From: Priestia abyssalis
GTDB lineage: Bacteria; Bacillota; Bacilli; Bacillales; Bacillaceae_H
Length of the DNA: 64,000 nt
NCBI RefSeq assembly: GCF_002019595.1
Contig: NZ_KV917369.1
Location: 220,458 to 284,457 of the forward strand
Direction: 5' to 3'
Shown: in pieces, positions 7,193 to 16,263 of the stretch
Numbering within the stretch: the first letter of the stretch is position 1
How the letters are laid out: every line of letters begins with the position of its first letter
Notes under the pieces: generated by a model
What the model was told of the DNA's origin: nothing
Database searches by the model: none
The model's input: only the letters and a program-made list of their open reading frames with translations
Program-made: the position numbers and the translations under genes

Positions 7193-7828
7193 ATGAAAAA
7201 AGTACCGCGTTTTCATGTTGTATCAACGGGAAGACAGTCAACCGAAGAATTGGTTCACACGATTTCAGCTATCCACCCTTATGTTGATGTCATTCATTTA
7301 CGGGAAAAAGCCAAAACAGCTGCCGAGCTAGTATATATCATCGAAGAGCTGAAACGTTATCAAGTTCCACTTTCTCAAATCGTCATTAATGATCGAGCGG
7401 ATGTGGCGTATGCCATGAAGGTGAGAGGGGTTCATCTAGCTTATCACAGCCTTTCTCCAGATCAAGTGAAGCAAAATGGTTCTTCTTTGCTCGTTGGCAG
7501 GTCTGTTCATTCTATAGATGAGGCCCGATTGGCGGAGGAACAAGGGGCCGATTACGTTTTTTACGGCCATGTTTATCCTTCGCAATCTAAACAGGGACAA
7601 TTGCCAAGAGGGGTTTTTTCTTTGGAAGAGGTAGCAAAATCTGTTTCCATTCCCGTTATTGCCATTGGAGGCATAGATTATGAGCGTATTTCAGAAATCC
7701 AGCAGACAAGTGCTTATGGGATTGCGGTGATGTCTGGAATTTTTCTAGCGGAAAATCCGGCAGAAGAAGCGAAACGATATCAAAATTTTTTGCAGAAGGG
7801 AGAGGGAAATGATGCACGAATCCTATGA
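7193..7828 (+). CDS. tenI: Thiazole tautomerase TenI
   Basis: A 211-residue TIM-barrel protein related to ThiE. In Bacillus, TenI aromatises the thiazole phosphate product of ThiG and does not catalyse the ThiE coupling reaction. Visible features are the N-terminal strand FHVVSTG, DVIHLREK near residue 33, INDRADVAYA, the phosphate-binding IAIGGI, and GIAVMSGIF near the end. It is the first gene of the riboswitch-controlled operon and overlaps thiO by 20 bases. tenA, which precedes tenI in B. subtilis, is absent here. A full ThiE at the operon end supports the TenI assignment. Confidence 0.9.
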   Translation: MKKVPRFHVVSTGRQSTEELVHTISAIHPYVDVIHLREKAKTAAELVYIIEELKRYQVPLSQIVINDRADVAYAMKVRGVHLAYHSLSPDQVKQNGSSLLVGRSVHSIDEARLAEEQGADYVFYGHVYPSQSKQGQLPRGVFSLEEVAKSVSIPVIAIGGIDYERISEIQQTSAYGIAVMSGIFLAENPAEEAKRYQNFLQKGEGNDARIL

Positions 7829-8939
7829 TGTCGTGATTGTCGGGGGCGGAATCATTGGGTGTTCCATTGCTTACCAATTGGCAAAAAGCGGAGTGAAAAC
7901 AGTCATTTTAGAGAGAAACAAAATTGGCAGCGAAGCTTCTAGTGCGGCAGCTGGTATTTTAGGTGCTCAAGCGGAGATTGACGAGGAAGGACCTTTACTC
8001 GAGCTTGCTTTGCAAAGCCGAGGGCAATTTGGCGAGTTGGTTAAACAACTAAAAGAAGAAACAGGGATTGACGCAGAGCTGATTCAAAAGGGTTTACTAA
8101 AGCCTGCCCGCTCAGAAGCGGAAGCAAAGATCCTGAAAGAAAAAGTGAAGCATCATCAAAAATGGGATGCAGATGTCACTTGGCTAACACAAGAAGAAGC
8201 GATGAAGCAAGAAAAAGAGCTTTCACCGCTTTTATCAGGAGCCATGTATATTCCAAATGACGGCCAGGTGAATCCGGTAAAGTTAACAGAGGCTTTCATG
8301 CTGGGGGCTTCCTATCACGGGGCGGTCATCAGAGAATATTGCGATGTTCAATCCATAGTGCAGGTGAACCAGCGAGTAAAAGGAGTCGTAACAAACAACC
8401 AGGTAATCTACGCAGATAAGGTCGTTGTCACAACGGGAGCATGGGCGAAGCAGCTATTAGAACCGTTTCTCCCGGATGGAGACGTATATCCGGTAAAAGG
8501 TGAATGTGCATCCGTTTTAACAAAAGAGCGCCTGCTTGCAAGTACGATTTTTTTAGATGAAGGGTTTTATCTCGTACCGAAGGCTGGGGGGCGTATTATT
8601 ATTGGCGCGACTAAAATTCCTCACTCATTCAATAAAGATGTGTCACTCGATGGAATTGCCTATTTGTTAAAAAAGGCAAAAGAGATTGTCCCGCGTATAG
8701 GAGAAGCGGTGTTTGAGCGCCATTGGGCGGGACTGAGGCCCCAAACGGATGATGGGTGGCCGTATTTAGGAAAGCATGAGGGATATGAAGGTCTTTATAT
8801 GGCATTTGGCCATTACCGGAACGGTATTTTATTAAGTGCCGCAACAGGAACCTTCATGGCTGAGTTCATTCAAGAAAAACCAGTATCTTCTTATTTTTTG
8901 GATGCCTTTGGAGCGCATCGACACAAAGTGATTACATAA
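7809..8939 (+). CDS. thiO: Glycine oxidase ThiO
   Basis: A 376-residue FAD-dependent amine oxidase of the DAO family. It oxidises glycine to the imine (dehydroglycine), which ThiG uses to build the thiazole ring. The dinucleotide-binding motif VVIVGGGIIGCSIA is at residues 8-21, followed by the acidic ribose-binding end of strand 2 (VILERNKIG). The late motif HWAGLRPQTDDGWPYLG and GHYRNGILLS near the C-terminus are typical of glycine and sarcosine oxidases. The length is close to B. subtilis ThiO (369 aa). It overlaps tenI and is followed after 12 bases by thiS, with GGAGG in the gap. Confidence 0.94.
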   Translation: MMHESYDVVIVGGGIIGCSIAYQLAKSGVKTVILERNKIGSEASSAAAGILGAQAEIDEEGPLLELALQSRGQFGELVKQLKEETGIDAELIQKGLLKPARSEAEAKILKEKVKHHQKWDADVTWLTQEEAMKQEKELSPLLSGAMYIPNDGQVNPVKLTEAFMLGASYHGAVIREYCDVQSIVQVNQRVKGVVTNNQVIYADKVVVTTGAWAKQLLEPFLPDGDVYPVKGECASVLTKERLLASTIFLDEGFYLVPKAGGRIIIGATKIPHSFNKDVSLDGIAYLLKKAKEIVPRIGEAVFERHWAGLRPQTDDGWPYLGKHEGYEGLYMAFGHYRNGILLSAATGTFMAEFIQEKPVSSYFLDAFGAHRHKVIT

Positions 8940-8951
8940 AGGAGGGTCCGA

Positions 8952-9155
8952 ATGAAACTTATCATTAATGGGGAAGCCATTCAAACAGATGAAAAAATTG
9001 AAACTGTTCAGCAATTGCTCGAGTGGCACCAGCTTCAGCAGCGGGTGGTCATTGTTGAGCTGAATGAAATGATTTTACAAAAAGAAGAACATGCAGGTAC
9101 AACGTTAAAAGACGGAGATCGTATAGAGCTTGTATCATTTGTAGGAGGCGGTTGA
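8952..9155 (+). CDS. thiS: Sulfur carrier protein ThiS
   Basis: A 67-residue ubiquitin-like sulfur carrier. Its C-terminal Gly-Gly (VSFVGGG) is adenylated by ThiF and then converted to a thiocarboxylate that donates sulfur to ThiG. The motifs VQQLLEWH and [16 protein letters not shown] are typical. The AGGAGG inside the last codons serves as ribosome site of thiG, which overlaps or directly abuts the stop codon. Confidence 0.95.
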   Translation: MKLIINGEAIQTDEKIETVQQLLEWHQLQQRVVIVELNEMILQKEEHAGTTLKDGDRIELVSFVGGG

Positions 9156-9157
9156 AT

Positions 9158-9925
9158 ATGTTGAAAATTGGTCCATATGAATTTCAATCTCGTTTATTGT
9201 TAGGAACAGGCAAATTTCCGGATTACAATGTCCAAAAACAAGCAGTCGAAGCATCAGAGACAAACATTTTGACGTTTGCGGTTAGAAGAATGAATATTTT
9301 TGAAGCAACACAGCCCAATTTATTGGAAGAGTTAGAGGTTCATAGATTTACGCTTCTTCCGAATACAGCAGGGGCCAAAACGGCACAAGAAGCAGTCCGT
9401 ATCGCAAAACTTGCAAAGGCGTCCGGACTTTGTGACATGATAAAAGTAGAGGTCATCGGCTGTGATAAAACATTGCTTCCTGACCCTGTCGAAACGTTGA
9501 AAGCAAGCGAAGAGTTATTAAAAGAAGGATTTATTGTATTGCCTTACACTTCAGACGATGTCCTTCTTGCACGTCGATTGCAAGAATTAGGGGTTCATGC
9601 GATTATGCCTGGAGCTTCACCGATTGGCAGCGGTCAAGGAATCATTAATCCTCTAAACCTCAGCTTTATCATTGAACAGGCAAGTGTTCCTGTTATCGTA
9701 GATGCGGGAATTGGAACGGCTTCGGATGCTGCACAGGCAATGGAGTTAGGGGCGGATGGAGTCTTATTGAATACCGCTGTTTCAGGAGCAAAGGACCCTG
9801 TGGGAATGGCAAAAGCGATGAAACTGGCCATCGTGGCAGGCCGTCTTGCATATGAATCTGGAAGAATTCCGAAAAAACGCTATGCAACAGCAAGCAGTCC
9901 GACAGAAGGGATGAGTCTCGTTTGA
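9158..9925 (+). CDS. thiG: Thiazole synthase ThiG
   Basis: A 255-residue TIM-barrel enzyme that joins deoxyxylulose 5-phosphate, dehydroglycine and ThiS thiocarboxylate into thiazole phosphate. The family signatures are seen in order: [12 protein letters not shown] near the N-terminus, [12 protein letters not shown], the Schiff-base lysine in [22 protein letters not shown] and [16 protein letters not shown]. The ATG at 9158 lies 9 bases after AGGAGG and matches the usual N-terminus; the TTG at 9152 is too close to that site. The stop codon overlaps the TTG start of thiF. Confidence 0.96.
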   Translation: MLKIGPYEFQSRLLLGTGKFPDYNVQKQAVEASETNILTFAVRRMNIFEATQPNLLEELEVHRFTLLPNTAGAKTAQEAVRIAKLAKASGLCDMIKVEVIGCDKTLLPDPVETLKASEELLKEGFIVLPYTSDDVLLARRLQELGVHAIMPGASPIGSGQGIINPLNLSFIIEQASVPVIVDAGIGTASDAAQAMELGADGVLLNTAVSGAKDPVGMAKAMKLAIVAGRLAYESGRIPKKRYATASSPTEGMSLV

Positions 9926-10941
9926 TTGAACGCTATTCACGCCAGCAGCTGTTTGCACCAATTGGAGAAATGGGTCAGAAAAACATAGGCTCTAAACATG
10001 TACTAATTGTAGGGGCAGGTGCGCTGGGAACGGGGATTGCGGAGTCCCTTGCCCGGGCTGGAGTCGGCAAGCTGACCATTTTAGACCGTGATTATGTAGA
10101 ATGGAGCAATTTGCAGCGCCAGCAATTGTACAGCGAAAAGGATGCGGAAGACAGACTTCCGAAAGCCGTTGCAGCAAAACAGCGTCTTCAAGTGATTAAT
10201 TCTGGAATATCGATTGAAGCACATGTCATGGATGCGAATGTCAATGAATTAGAAGAGCTCATCAAACATGTAGATATCATCATGGATGCAACGGATAATT
10301 TTGATATCCGTTTTATGATCAACGACTTGGCCCAAAAGCATGGAATTCCATGGATATACGGAGCTTGTGTGGGAAGCTATGGCCTCAGCTATACTATTCT
10401 CCCGGGGAAGACACCATGTTTATCATGTTTGTTGGAAACGGTCCCGATGAATGGATTAACGTGTGATACGACAGGAGTGATCGGTCCTGCCGTTCAAATG
10501 GTTGTTGCTTATCAAGTGGCAGAAGCGATGAAATTACTCGTAGGAGATGAAGCTTCTTTGCGAAAGAAGCTTGTTTCATTTGATTTATGGAAAAACCAAC
10601 ATACGATGATTGCTGTGGAGAAGCTGAAAAGGGAAGATTGCCCGTCTTGTGGAGGGAATCGTAATTATCCCTTTTTACAATATGAAAATCAAATGAAGAC
10701 AGCGGTCTTATGCGGACGCAATACAGTACAAATTCGCCCTGCCCATGCACAGAAGCGAAATTTGGAAGAAACCGCTCAGCTTTTGGAAAAACAGCATGGA
10801 CAGGTGGAGAAAAATCCATATCTTATTTCTTTTACAATTGATGAGCATCGTCTTGTTTTATTTAAGGACGGACGTGTATTTGTACATGGAACAAACGACA
10901 TCATATTAGCCAAAACGCTATACCATCGTTATTTAGGCTAA
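9922..10941 (+). CDS. thiF: ThiS adenylyltransferase ThiF (HesA/MoeB family)
   Basis: A 339-residue E1-like enzyme that adenylates the C-terminus of ThiS. The nucleotide-binding loop [11 protein letters not shown] is near residue 31, followed by [18 protein letters not shown], which carries the Asp and Arg residues of E1-type enzymes. Two zinc cysteine pairs are present: CLSC near residue 171 and CPSC near residue 242. A C-terminal extension of about 90 residues follows the second pair. The gene starts at TTG within the thiG stop codon, which suggests translational coupling. The extension could also support MoeB-like use, but the operon makes ThiF clear. Confidence 0.93.
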   Translation: MIERYSRQQLFAPIGEMGQKNIGSKHVLIVGAGALGTGIAESLARAGVGKLTILDRDYVEWSNLQRQQLYSEKDAEDRLPKAVAAKQRLQVINSGISIEAHVMDANVNELEELIKHVDIIMDATDNFDIRFMINDLAQKHGIPWIYGACVGSYGLSYTILPGKTPCLSCLLETVPMNGLTCDTTGVIGPAVQMVVAYQVAEAMKLLVGDEASLRKKLVSFDLWKNQHTMIAVEKLKREDCPSCGGNRNYPFLQYENQMKTAVLCGRNTVQIRPAHAQKRNLEETAQLLEKQHGQVEKNPYLISFTIDEHRLVLFKDGRVFVHGTNDIILAKTLYHRYLG

Positions 10942-10958
10942 AAGAAAGAGGGATAAAC

Positions 10959-11765
10959 ATGACCATTGCAAAAGCCTTGACAATCGCAGGTTCAGACAGC
11001 GGCGGCGGAGCGGGTATCCAGGCGGATTTAAAAACATTTCAAGAACGCACTGTGTTTGGCATGTCAGCCATTACAGCCATCACGGCACAAAATACGACAG
11101 GTGTACAAGGTGTATATCCTCTTCCGTTGGATGCGATTGCATCCCAAATTGATTCGGTTGTAACAGATTTGCGGCCTTTTGCCATTAAAACGGGAATGTT
11201 GTTCAGTGCAGAAATCATTGAGCTTGTTGCCGATAAAATAGAAAAACATGATTTGAGAAATGTAGTAGTAGACCCGGTAATGATTGCAAAGGGAGGAGCT
11301 TCTCTTTTACAGCAGAGCGCGGTAAACATGCTGAAGAAAAAATTGCTTCCTTTATGTGAAGTCATTACACCTAACATCCCGGAGGCGGAAGAACTGACGG
11401 GAATGAAGCTTCAAACAATGGAAGACCGAAAGAAGGCAGCAAGCTATCTGTATGATTTAGGTGCCCGCCATATCGTCATTAAGGGGGGACATTCTGAGAC
11501 GAATGAACTGGTTGATTTACTGTATGATGGAGAAAAGTTTATCGAATTTGTACATGAACGAATTGCCACAAAGCATACGCATGGTACAGGCTGCACGTTT
11601 TCGGCTTGTACTGCAGCCGAATTGGCAAAAGGGGCATCGGTTGTTCAGGCTGTTGAAACGGCTTCTGAATTTGTTCATGCAGCTATTAAGCATACATTGA
11701 ATATCGGGAGCGGACACGGCCCTACGAATCATTGGGCTTATCGAAAGCAGGAAGTGATGATATGA
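10959..11765 (+). CDS. thiD: Hydroxymethylpyrimidine/phosphomethylpyrimidine kinase ThiD
   Basis: A 268-residue ribokinase-fold enzyme that phosphorylates HMP and HMP phosphate to the pyrophosphate needed by ThiE. The N-terminal TIAGSDSGGGAGIQADLKTF is the family signature. VDPVMIAKGG is near residue 107 and the anion-hole and catalytic motif THGTGCTFSA is near residue 207. The gene overlaps thiE at ATATGA. ThiC, which makes HMP phosphate, is not in this window. Confidence 0.95.
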   Translation: MTIAKALTIAGSDSGGGAGIQADLKTFQERTVFGMSAITAITAQNTTGVQGVYPLPLDAIASQIDSVVTDLRPFAIKTGMLFSAEIIELVADKIEKHDLRNVVVDPVMIAKGGASLLQQSAVNMLKKKLLPLCEVITPNIPEAEELTGMKLQTMEDRKKAASYLYDLGARHIVIKGGHSETNELVDLLYDGEKFIEFVHERIATKHTHGTGCTFSACTAAELAKGASVVQAVETASEFVHAAIKHTLNIGSGHGPTNHWAYRKQEVMI

Positions 11766-12418
11766 TGACATTAAGAGAACAATTGGCTCTATATTTTGTA
11801 ATGGGAAGTACGAATTGTCCTGCGCCCCCCCAATCTATTTTAGAAGAAGCCATTAAAGGCGGAACGACCATTTTCCAGTTTCGTGAAAAAGGAAATGGGA
11901 GTTTAAAGGGAAGCGAAAAAAAGGAGCTTGCCCAAACTTTACAACGTATTTGCAAACAATATAGTATACCATTTATCATCAATGATGATGTGGATTTAGC
12001 TGTAGAAATCGGGGCGGATGGAGTTCATATCGGGCAAGAAGATGAGCAAATTGAGCAAGTCCGACAAAAGATTGGCAATAAAATTTTAGGAGTATCCGTT
12101 CATAATGCAGAGGAAGCGAAGCAGGCGGAGCTATTGGGAGCAGACTACCTTGGGGTTGGCCCGATTTTTTATACGACGACAAAAGAAGATATTCGTGAAG
12201 TGAGCGGTCCAGCTGTTATTCAAATGATACGTTCTGCAGAGATTACTCTTCCTCTTGTTGGAATTGGGGGGATCGACTCTCAAAATGCCCATGAAGTAAT
12301 AGCTGCGGGGGCAGATGGAATTGCTTTGATTTCGGCTATTTCATTGCAGGATGATCCACAACAGTCAGCAAGAAAATTAAAAACAATTGTGGATGAAAAT
12401 AAAAAGCATATCATTTGA
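11762..12418 (+). CDS. thiE: Thiamine phosphate synthase ThiE
   Basis: A 218-residue TIM-barrel enzyme that couples HMP pyrophosphate and thiazole phosphate to thiamine phosphate. The motifs IFQFREKG, FIINDDVDLA, GADGVHIGQED, GVGPIFYTTTKED and VGIGGI are those of true ThiE proteins, including the residues for both substrates that TenI lacks. The ATG at 11762 overlaps the thiD stop codon and has GGAAG 7 bases upstream; a frame extension to 11732 has no ribosome site. It is the last gene of the operon, with a terminator 20 bases after the stop. In B. subtilis thiE lies elsewhere, so its position here is a local arrangement. Confidence 0.95.
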   Translation: MMTLREQLALYFVMGSTNCPAPPQSILEEAIKGGTTIFQFREKGNGSLKGSEKKELAQTLQRICKQYSIPFIINDDVDLAVEIGADGVHIGQEDEQIEQVRQKIGNKILGVSVHNAEEAKQAELLGADYLGVGPIFYTTTKEDIREVSGPAVIQMIRSAEITLPLVGIGGIDSQNAHEVIAAGADGIALISAISLQDDPQQSARKLKTIVDENKKHII

Positions 12419-12436
12419 GCGAATTTCCCTTAAAGC

Positions 12437-12485
12437 CAAGCGTCATAGAAAATCCAAATTAAAGGATTTTCTTGACGCTTTTTTA
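12437..12485 (+). terminator. Terminator of the thiamine operon
   Basis: AAGCGTCAtaGAAAATCC pairs with GGATTTTCttGACGCTT around an AT-rich loop and is followed by TTTTTA. Confidence 0.85.
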
Positions 12486-12698
12486 TTGGTTCATCCTTTA
12501 TTCAATAGTTTATTATTGAGTAGCCTCGAAGGAATGGCTGTAAATTGACTAAATAAAATAGAGAGAAACAGGGGAATGGATTAATTAGTGAGGAACGGTT
12601 AAAATAACCATAGTGATATTTTTAAGTTGACTTTTTTTCATATCTCGGTTACCATCACTATAGCTTTCAATTCCTATAAGAATACTGGGGGTTTAAAA

Positions 12699-13523
12699 AT
12701 GAAAAAAATATTTGCACTTATGGCAACTTTATTGGCATTTGCCTTTGTATTAACAGCTTGTAATACAAATGGAGGCGAAGAAGCCAAAAACGAAGAGAAG
12801 AATGGCGCAGCTACAGAAGATTTATACGCCAAAATTAAAGAAGAAGGCGTTTTAAAAGTTGGAACAGAAGGCACGTACCCTCCGTTCACATTCCATGATG
12901 AGTCAGGTAAATTAACAGGGTTTGACGTGGAAATTGCAGAAGAGGTGGCAAAACGCCTTGGAGTGGAGCCGAAATTTATGGAGACGCAATGGGACGGTAT
13001 GTTTGCGGGGTTAGACGCAAAACGTTTTGATATGATTGCGAACCAAGTAGGGATTAAACCAGAGCGTGAAGAAAAGTATGACTTCTCTAATCCATATATC
13101 GCTTCTGCAGCGGTGTTAGTAGTAGGTAAAGATAATAATGAAATTACCAAGTTTGAAGATTTAAAAGGTAAAAAAGCGGCTCAATCTTTAACGAGCAACT
13201 ATGGTGAGCTGGCGAAGTCTTACGGAGCTGAGCTTGTAGGGGTTGAAGGATTCAACCAGGCGATGGAGCTAATCGCTTCAAAACGAGTGGATGGAACGAT
13301 CAATGATAAGCTGTCTGTGCTTGATTACAAAAAACAAAAGCCAGATGCAGCCATGAAAATTGTGGATGAGGCAGAAGATGCAGCGGCAAGCGGATTGATG
13401 TTTAGAAAAGACAGCGGCAAATTAGTGGAAGAAGTAAACAAGGCGTTAACAGAAATGAAAGAAGACGGCACATATACGAAAATCTCTGAAAAGTGGTTCG
13501 GTGAAGATGTATCTCCTAAATAA
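12699..13523 (+). CDS. tcyA: Cystine-type ABC transporter substrate-binding lipoprotein
   Basis: A 274-residue lipoprotein of the family 3 amino-acid binding proteins. The signal peptide ends in the lipobox LTAC with the lipid-bearing Cys at about residue 20. The fold begins at [16 protein letters not shown] and [15 protein letters not shown], and carries the arginine of the ligand site in [16 protein letters not shown]. It resembles TcyA, the L-cystine-binding protein of B. subtilis. ATG 12699 has GGGGG 7 bases upstream, and the upstream frame extension lacks a signal-like start. It overlaps the permease gene, so the three genes form one operon. Cystine specificity is inferred from family resemblance. 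Confidence 0.85.
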   Translation: MKKIFALMATLLAFAFVLTACNTNGGEEAKNEEKNGAATEDLYAKIKEEGVLKVGTEGTYPPFTFHDESGKLTGFDVEIAEEVAKRLGVEPKFMETQWDGMFAGLDAKRFDMIANQVGIKPEREEKYDFSNPYIASAAVLVVGKDNNEITKFEDLKGKKAAQSLTSNYGELAKSYGAELVGVEGFNQAMELIASKRVDGTINDKLSVLDYKKQKPDAAMKIVDEAEDAAASGLMFRKDSGKLVEEVNKALTEMKEDGTYTKISEKWFGEDVSPK

Positions 13524-14211
13524 TATTTTTCAGGATCCAGAACGTTTAGAACGTCTCATAATGATTGCAAAGAGTTCCCTTTATCCAATGATAGAGGGAG
13601 CTCTTAAATATACGATTCCATTAACGCTTATTTCATTTGTTTTAGGACTTATCCTTGCTGTTTTAACGGCACTTGCCCGTTTATCCCATATTAAAGTATT
13701 GAACATAATTGCGCGTATGTATGTCTCGATTATTCGAGGCACACCATTACTTGTGCAATTATTTATTATTTTCTACGGATTGCCTAATTTGGGGCTTACA
13801 ATTGACCCGTTTCCATCGGCTGTCATTGGATTTTCCCTTAGTATGGGTGCCTATGCCTCAGAAATTATTCGAGCTGCGATTTTATCGATTCCGAAAGGAC
13901 AGTGGGAGGCCGCCTATTCGATTGGGATGTCTTATCGTAAAGCATTACAAAGAGTGGTTCTGCCGCAAGCAGCACGCGTATCCATTCCGCCTTTGTCCAA
14001 TTCTTTTATCAGCCTTGTAAAAGATACATCACTCGCTTCGCTTATTCTTGTTACAGAAATGTTCCGAAGAGCGCAGGAAATTGCGGCTACTAACTATGAG
14101 TTTTTGCTGCTGTATAGTGAAGCGGCATTATTGTATTGGATTATTTGTTTTCTGCTTTCGGTCGTTCAAGGGCGAATTGAAGCGCGTTTAGACCGTTATG
14201 TATCTAAATAA
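13507..14211 (+). CDS. tcyB: Cystine-type ABC transporter permease
   Basis: A 234-residue inner-membrane permease of the polar amino-acid family with five to six helices. The family motif [19 protein letters not shown] and the coupling loop [20 protein letters not shown] (EAA motif), which contacts the ATPase, are clear. The start overlaps the end of tcyA; ATG 13507 is preferred, while GTG 13501 in the same frame is possible and neither has a strong ribosome site, so coupling to tcyA translation is likely. Confidence 0.88.
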   Translation: MYLLNNIFQDPERLERLIMIAKSSLYPMIEGALKYTIPLTLISFVLGLILAVLTALARLSHIKVLNIIARMYVSIIRGTPLLVQLFIIFYGLPNLGLTIDPFPSAVIGFSLSMGAYASEIIRAAILSIPKGQWEAAYSIGMSYRKALQRVVLPQAARVSIPPLSNSFISLVKDTSLASLILVTEMFRRAQEIAATNYEFLLLYSEAALLYWIICFLLSVVQGRIEARLDRYVSK

Positions 14212-14241
14212 GAGGTTTGGCAGAGAAGGAGTTTTAAGAAA

Positions 14242-14976
14242 ATGATTAAAATAAAAGACCTTCATAAATCATTTGGAAGCCTCCATGTATTGAAAGGTAT
14301 GGATTTAGAGATAGAAAAGGGAAAGGTTGTTGTACTGATCGGCCCTTCCGGTTCAGGAAAGACCACCTTTCTACGCTGTTTGAACGTACTGGAAACACCA
14401 ACGAGCGGAACGGTAGAGATTGATCAGAAAGAATTGAATTTTAATGGAAAAGTAACGAAGAAAGAAGTGGCAGCTTTTCGGCGCTTAACAGGCATGGTAT
14501 TTCAAAACTATAATTTGTTTCCTCATATGACAGCACTGCAGAATGTGATGGAAGGTCCTGTCATTGTTAAAGGTATTCAAAAGGAAACAGCCCGTCAAAA
14601 AGCGGAGACCTTATTGGAGAAAGTAGGGTTGGGAGATAAGAAAGACTACTACCCGTTCCAGCTTTCAGGCGGGCAGCAACAACGCGTAGGGATTGCCAGA
14701 GCGATGGCGATGGAACCGAAAGTGATGTTGTTTGATGAGCCGACATCAGCGCTCGATCCCGAGCTTGTCGGTGAAGTTTTAAAAGCAATGAAAGACTTGG
14801 CACAAGAAGGGATGACAATGGTCGTTGTCACACATGAAATGAGATTTGCCAAGGAAGTGGCAGACGAGGTCATCTTTATGGACCAAGGCGTTATCGTTGA
14901 ACGGGGCAAGCCGGAAGATATCTTTAACCAGCCGAAAGAAGAGCGCACCCGGAAATTCCTCAATATGATTCAATAA
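14242..14976 (+). CDS. tcyC: Cystine-type ABC transporter ATP-binding protein
   Basis: A 244-residue ABC ATPase of the polar amino-acid importer type. The Walker A motif GPSGSGKTT is near residue 34, the Q-loop is in [13 protein letters not shown], the signature is [14 protein letters not shown], and Walker B is [14 protein letters not shown], followed by the H-loop VVTHEM. It has an AGAAGGAG ribosome site and lies 30 bases after tcyB. The three genes supply binding protein, permease and ATPase in the usual order. A repeat-rich gap follows. Confidence 0.9.
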   Translation: MIKIKDLHKSFGSLHVLKGMDLEIEKGKVVVLIGPSGSGKTTFLRCLNVLETPTSGTVEIDQKELNFNGKVTKKEVAAFRRLTGMVFQNYNLFPHMTALQNVMEGPVIVKGIQKETARQKAETLLEKVGLGDKKDYYPFQLSGGQQQRVGIARAMAMEPKVMLFDEPTSALDPELVGEVLKAMKDLAQEGMTMVVVTHEMRFAKEVADEVIFMDQGVIVERGKPEDIFNQPKEERTRKFLNMIQ

Positions 14977-15081
14977 AGAAAAGTGCAACAAGCTCGTTCA
15001 TGCTCATAGGGAACTGGAACCTCCGACGAGAAGTCGCTTTTTGACTTTGTGGGAGGTGGTGAAGTTACCGTAGAGCATAGC

Positions 15082-15296
15082 TTGTGGAACTAGACAATAA
15101 CGAAAAGCGTAAGCGCCTTGGTCAGCTCGTGAAGGAAATAGGGATTGACCCATAAGGCGCTTTTTGCCTTATGAGGGCAATCATCATTTCCACAGCGAGC
15201 TAGGCGCTGGAGCTGGACAATAACGAAAAGCGTAAGCGCCTTGGTCAGAGAAGGCCGACTAAGGTCGCCATGTCAATCTCCACAGCTCCATTTACA
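15082..15296 (+). repeat. Two tandem copies of the AAGCGTAAGCGCC repeat (family E)
   Basis: GGACAATAACGAAAAGCGTA and the following AGCGCCTTGGTCAG occur at about 15092 and again at about 15214. The first copy can fold over about 130 bases (AGCTCGTGAAGGAAAT with ATTTCCACAGCGAGCT, and an inner AAGGCGCTTTTTGCCTT hairpin). The second is shorter. Similar GGAGCTAGACA...AGCGNAAGCGCC repeats are widespread in Bacillaceae genomes. An inverted relative lies at 17.5 kb. Confidence 0.75.
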
Positions 15297-15317
15297 CGTC
15301 CATGTGCTTCAAAACGT

Positions 15318-15363
15318 AAGCGTGAAGAAAATCCTGCAAAACATAAGGACTTTCTCCACGCTT
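15318..15363 (+). terminator. Hairpin after the repeat pair
   Basis: AAGCGTGAAGAAAATCC pairs with GGACTTTCTCCACGCTT. It is closely related to the terminator after thiE and may terminate tcyABC transcription that reads through the repeats. It is not followed by a strong T run. The rest of the 14977-15495 gap holds no convincing gene. Confidence 0.5.
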
Positions 15364-15437
15364 TATTTAGAGTTTCCCTTTATATGTTCTAATGACCGGG
15401 AGATTCAGCAAAACGAAGTGTTCCATGATTAAATGAA

Positions 15438-15466
15438 ACGCCTCGGGCCAAAGACCCGAGGCGTTA
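15438..15466 (-). terminator. Terminator of the SASP gene
   Basis: AACGCCTCGGG and CCCGAGGCGTT form an 11-bp GC-rich stem with loop CCAAAGA. It lies 30 bases after the SASP stop codon on its strand. Confidence 0.75.
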
Positions 15467-15495
15467 TCGCCATTTTTATGAAGTTGTAGTTTATC

Positions 15496-15717
15496 TTATT
15501 TGTAGCTGCCGCCAAGTTGTTGCTCAGCCATTTGTACTAAACGTTTAGTGATTTCTCCACCAACAGAACCGTTAGCACGAGCAGTTGTGTCTGCACCTAA
15601 TTGTACACCGAATTCAGATGCGATTTCGTATTTCATTTGATCTAAAGCTTGTTGTACACCAGGAACTAAAAGTTGATTTGACGAATTGCTTCTTGATGAT
15701 GTTTGATTTTGTTGCAT
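15496..15717 (-). CDS. Alpha/beta-type small acid-soluble spore protein
   Basis: A 73-residue alpha/beta-type SASP, the DNA-coating protein of the forespore that protects against UV and is degraded by the protease GPR on germination. The GPR cut region [11 protein letters not shown] is at about residue 28-38, and the second family motif [17 protein letters not shown] is in the C-terminal half. The N-terminus is rich in Gln, Asn and Ser as usual. GAGGAG lies 11 bases upstream of the ATG. A sigma-G promoter about 155 bases upstream on the same strand gives a long leader that contains a tRNA-like sequence. Confidence 0.96.
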   Translation of the reverse strand: MQQNQTSSRSNSSNQLLVPGVQQALDQMKYEIASEFGVQLGADTTARANGSVGGEITKRLVQMAEQQLGGSYK

Positions 15718-15752
15718 AATTGATTCATCTCCTCGTTTAGTTTTGGTTAATA

Positions 15753-15823
15753 TGGTTGGGTTAGCTGGACTTGAACCAGCGTGACGGAAACGTTGAATCC
15801 GCTGCCTTCCTTGGCTTAACCCA
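15753..15823 (-). ncRNA. tRNA-like sequence in the SASP mRNA leader
   Basis: On the minus strand, 7-base arms TGGGTTA and TAACCCA form an acceptor stem followed by ACCA. The T arm GCTGG-TTCAAGT-CCAGC is canonical and directly abuts the acceptor arm. A short D-like arm (GCC/GGC) and an anticodon-like arm (GCGGA/TCCGT) are present, but the D loop lacks the GG pair, one base is missing after the acceptor stem, and the anticodon loop has 9 bases (TTCAACGTT). The body resembles tRNA-Gln, so it is a degenerate or tRNA-mimicking element, not an ordinary tRNA. It lies 35 bases upstream of the SASP start codon in the same orientation. Confidence 0.6.
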
Positions 15824-15870
15824 GTGTGGGGAGAGTGGTGCGCCCTGTGGGTTCCCCGTTGTGTTAATAG

Positions 15871-15900
15871 TATTATGGAACGGGAGAAACAAAGATATGC
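15871..15900 (-). promoter_or_regulatory. Sigma-G promoter for the SASP gene
   Basis: On the minus strand, GCATA (15900-15896) and CATAATA (15877-15871) are separated by 18 bases and match the sigma-G consensus at every strong position. Start of transcription is expected near 15864, so the tRNA-like sequence would be inside the transcript. Confidence 0.8.
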
Positions 15901-16015
15901 ACTGATTTATTTGGTAAATAATACTAATATTTAAATAATATCCGCTGTTTATAATTTCAACATTTGACATATATTATTCATGTAAAATACCCAATGTTTA
16001 AAACGGGGTGAGTAC

Positions 16016-16261
16016 ATGAGTCATATGTGTCCTTTATGTAATGGCTTTCAGCAGTTTCATTACCAATGTTCAAAATGTGGTCACCATATAGAGGAAGTGG
16101 GCCGGATTATGGACTACTTCGATGATTACAGCGCTTATATGGAAATCGATCAGCTTAAGCAAATCGATGGGATTCCTACCACGTTAAGCGGGCATGAATG
16201 TGCCCATCTATTTTATTGTCCGATGTGCCATCATGAAGAGGTCAAGCTTATTGAAGAGTAA
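16016..16261 (+). CDS. Small zinc-ribbon protein
   Basis: An 81-residue protein with three CxxC pairs: CPLC at residues 5-8, CSKC near residue 19 and CPMC near residue 69. The first two fit one zinc ribbon; the third, with nearby His and Cys residues (HECAHLFYCPMCHHEE), suggests a second metal site. The acidic middle (DYFDDYSAYMEID) separates them. I know of related uncharacterised Bacillus proteins but no function. The start has a GGGGTGAG ribosome site. It is convergent with msmX and shares a bidirectional terminator with it. Confidence 0.75.
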   Translation: MSHMCPLCNGFQQFHYQCSKCGHHIEEVGRIMDYFDDYSAYMEIDQLKQIDGIPTTLSGHECAHLFYCPMCHHEEVKLIEE

Positions 16262-16263
16262 AC

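Noticed and set aside
15241..15432. 63-aa plus-strand reading frame
   Set aside because: It lies within the family E repeat and hairpin and has repeat-derived composition.
15753..15823. Functional tRNA gene
   Set aside because: The acceptor and T arms are fine, but the D loop lacks GG and the anticodon loop has 9 bases, so it is not called as an ordinary tRNA; it is kept as a tRNA-like element.
15761..15970. 69-aa minus-strand reading frame
   Set aside because: It overlaps the sigma-G promoter and the tRNA-like sequence; no ribosome site, and its sequence looks random.
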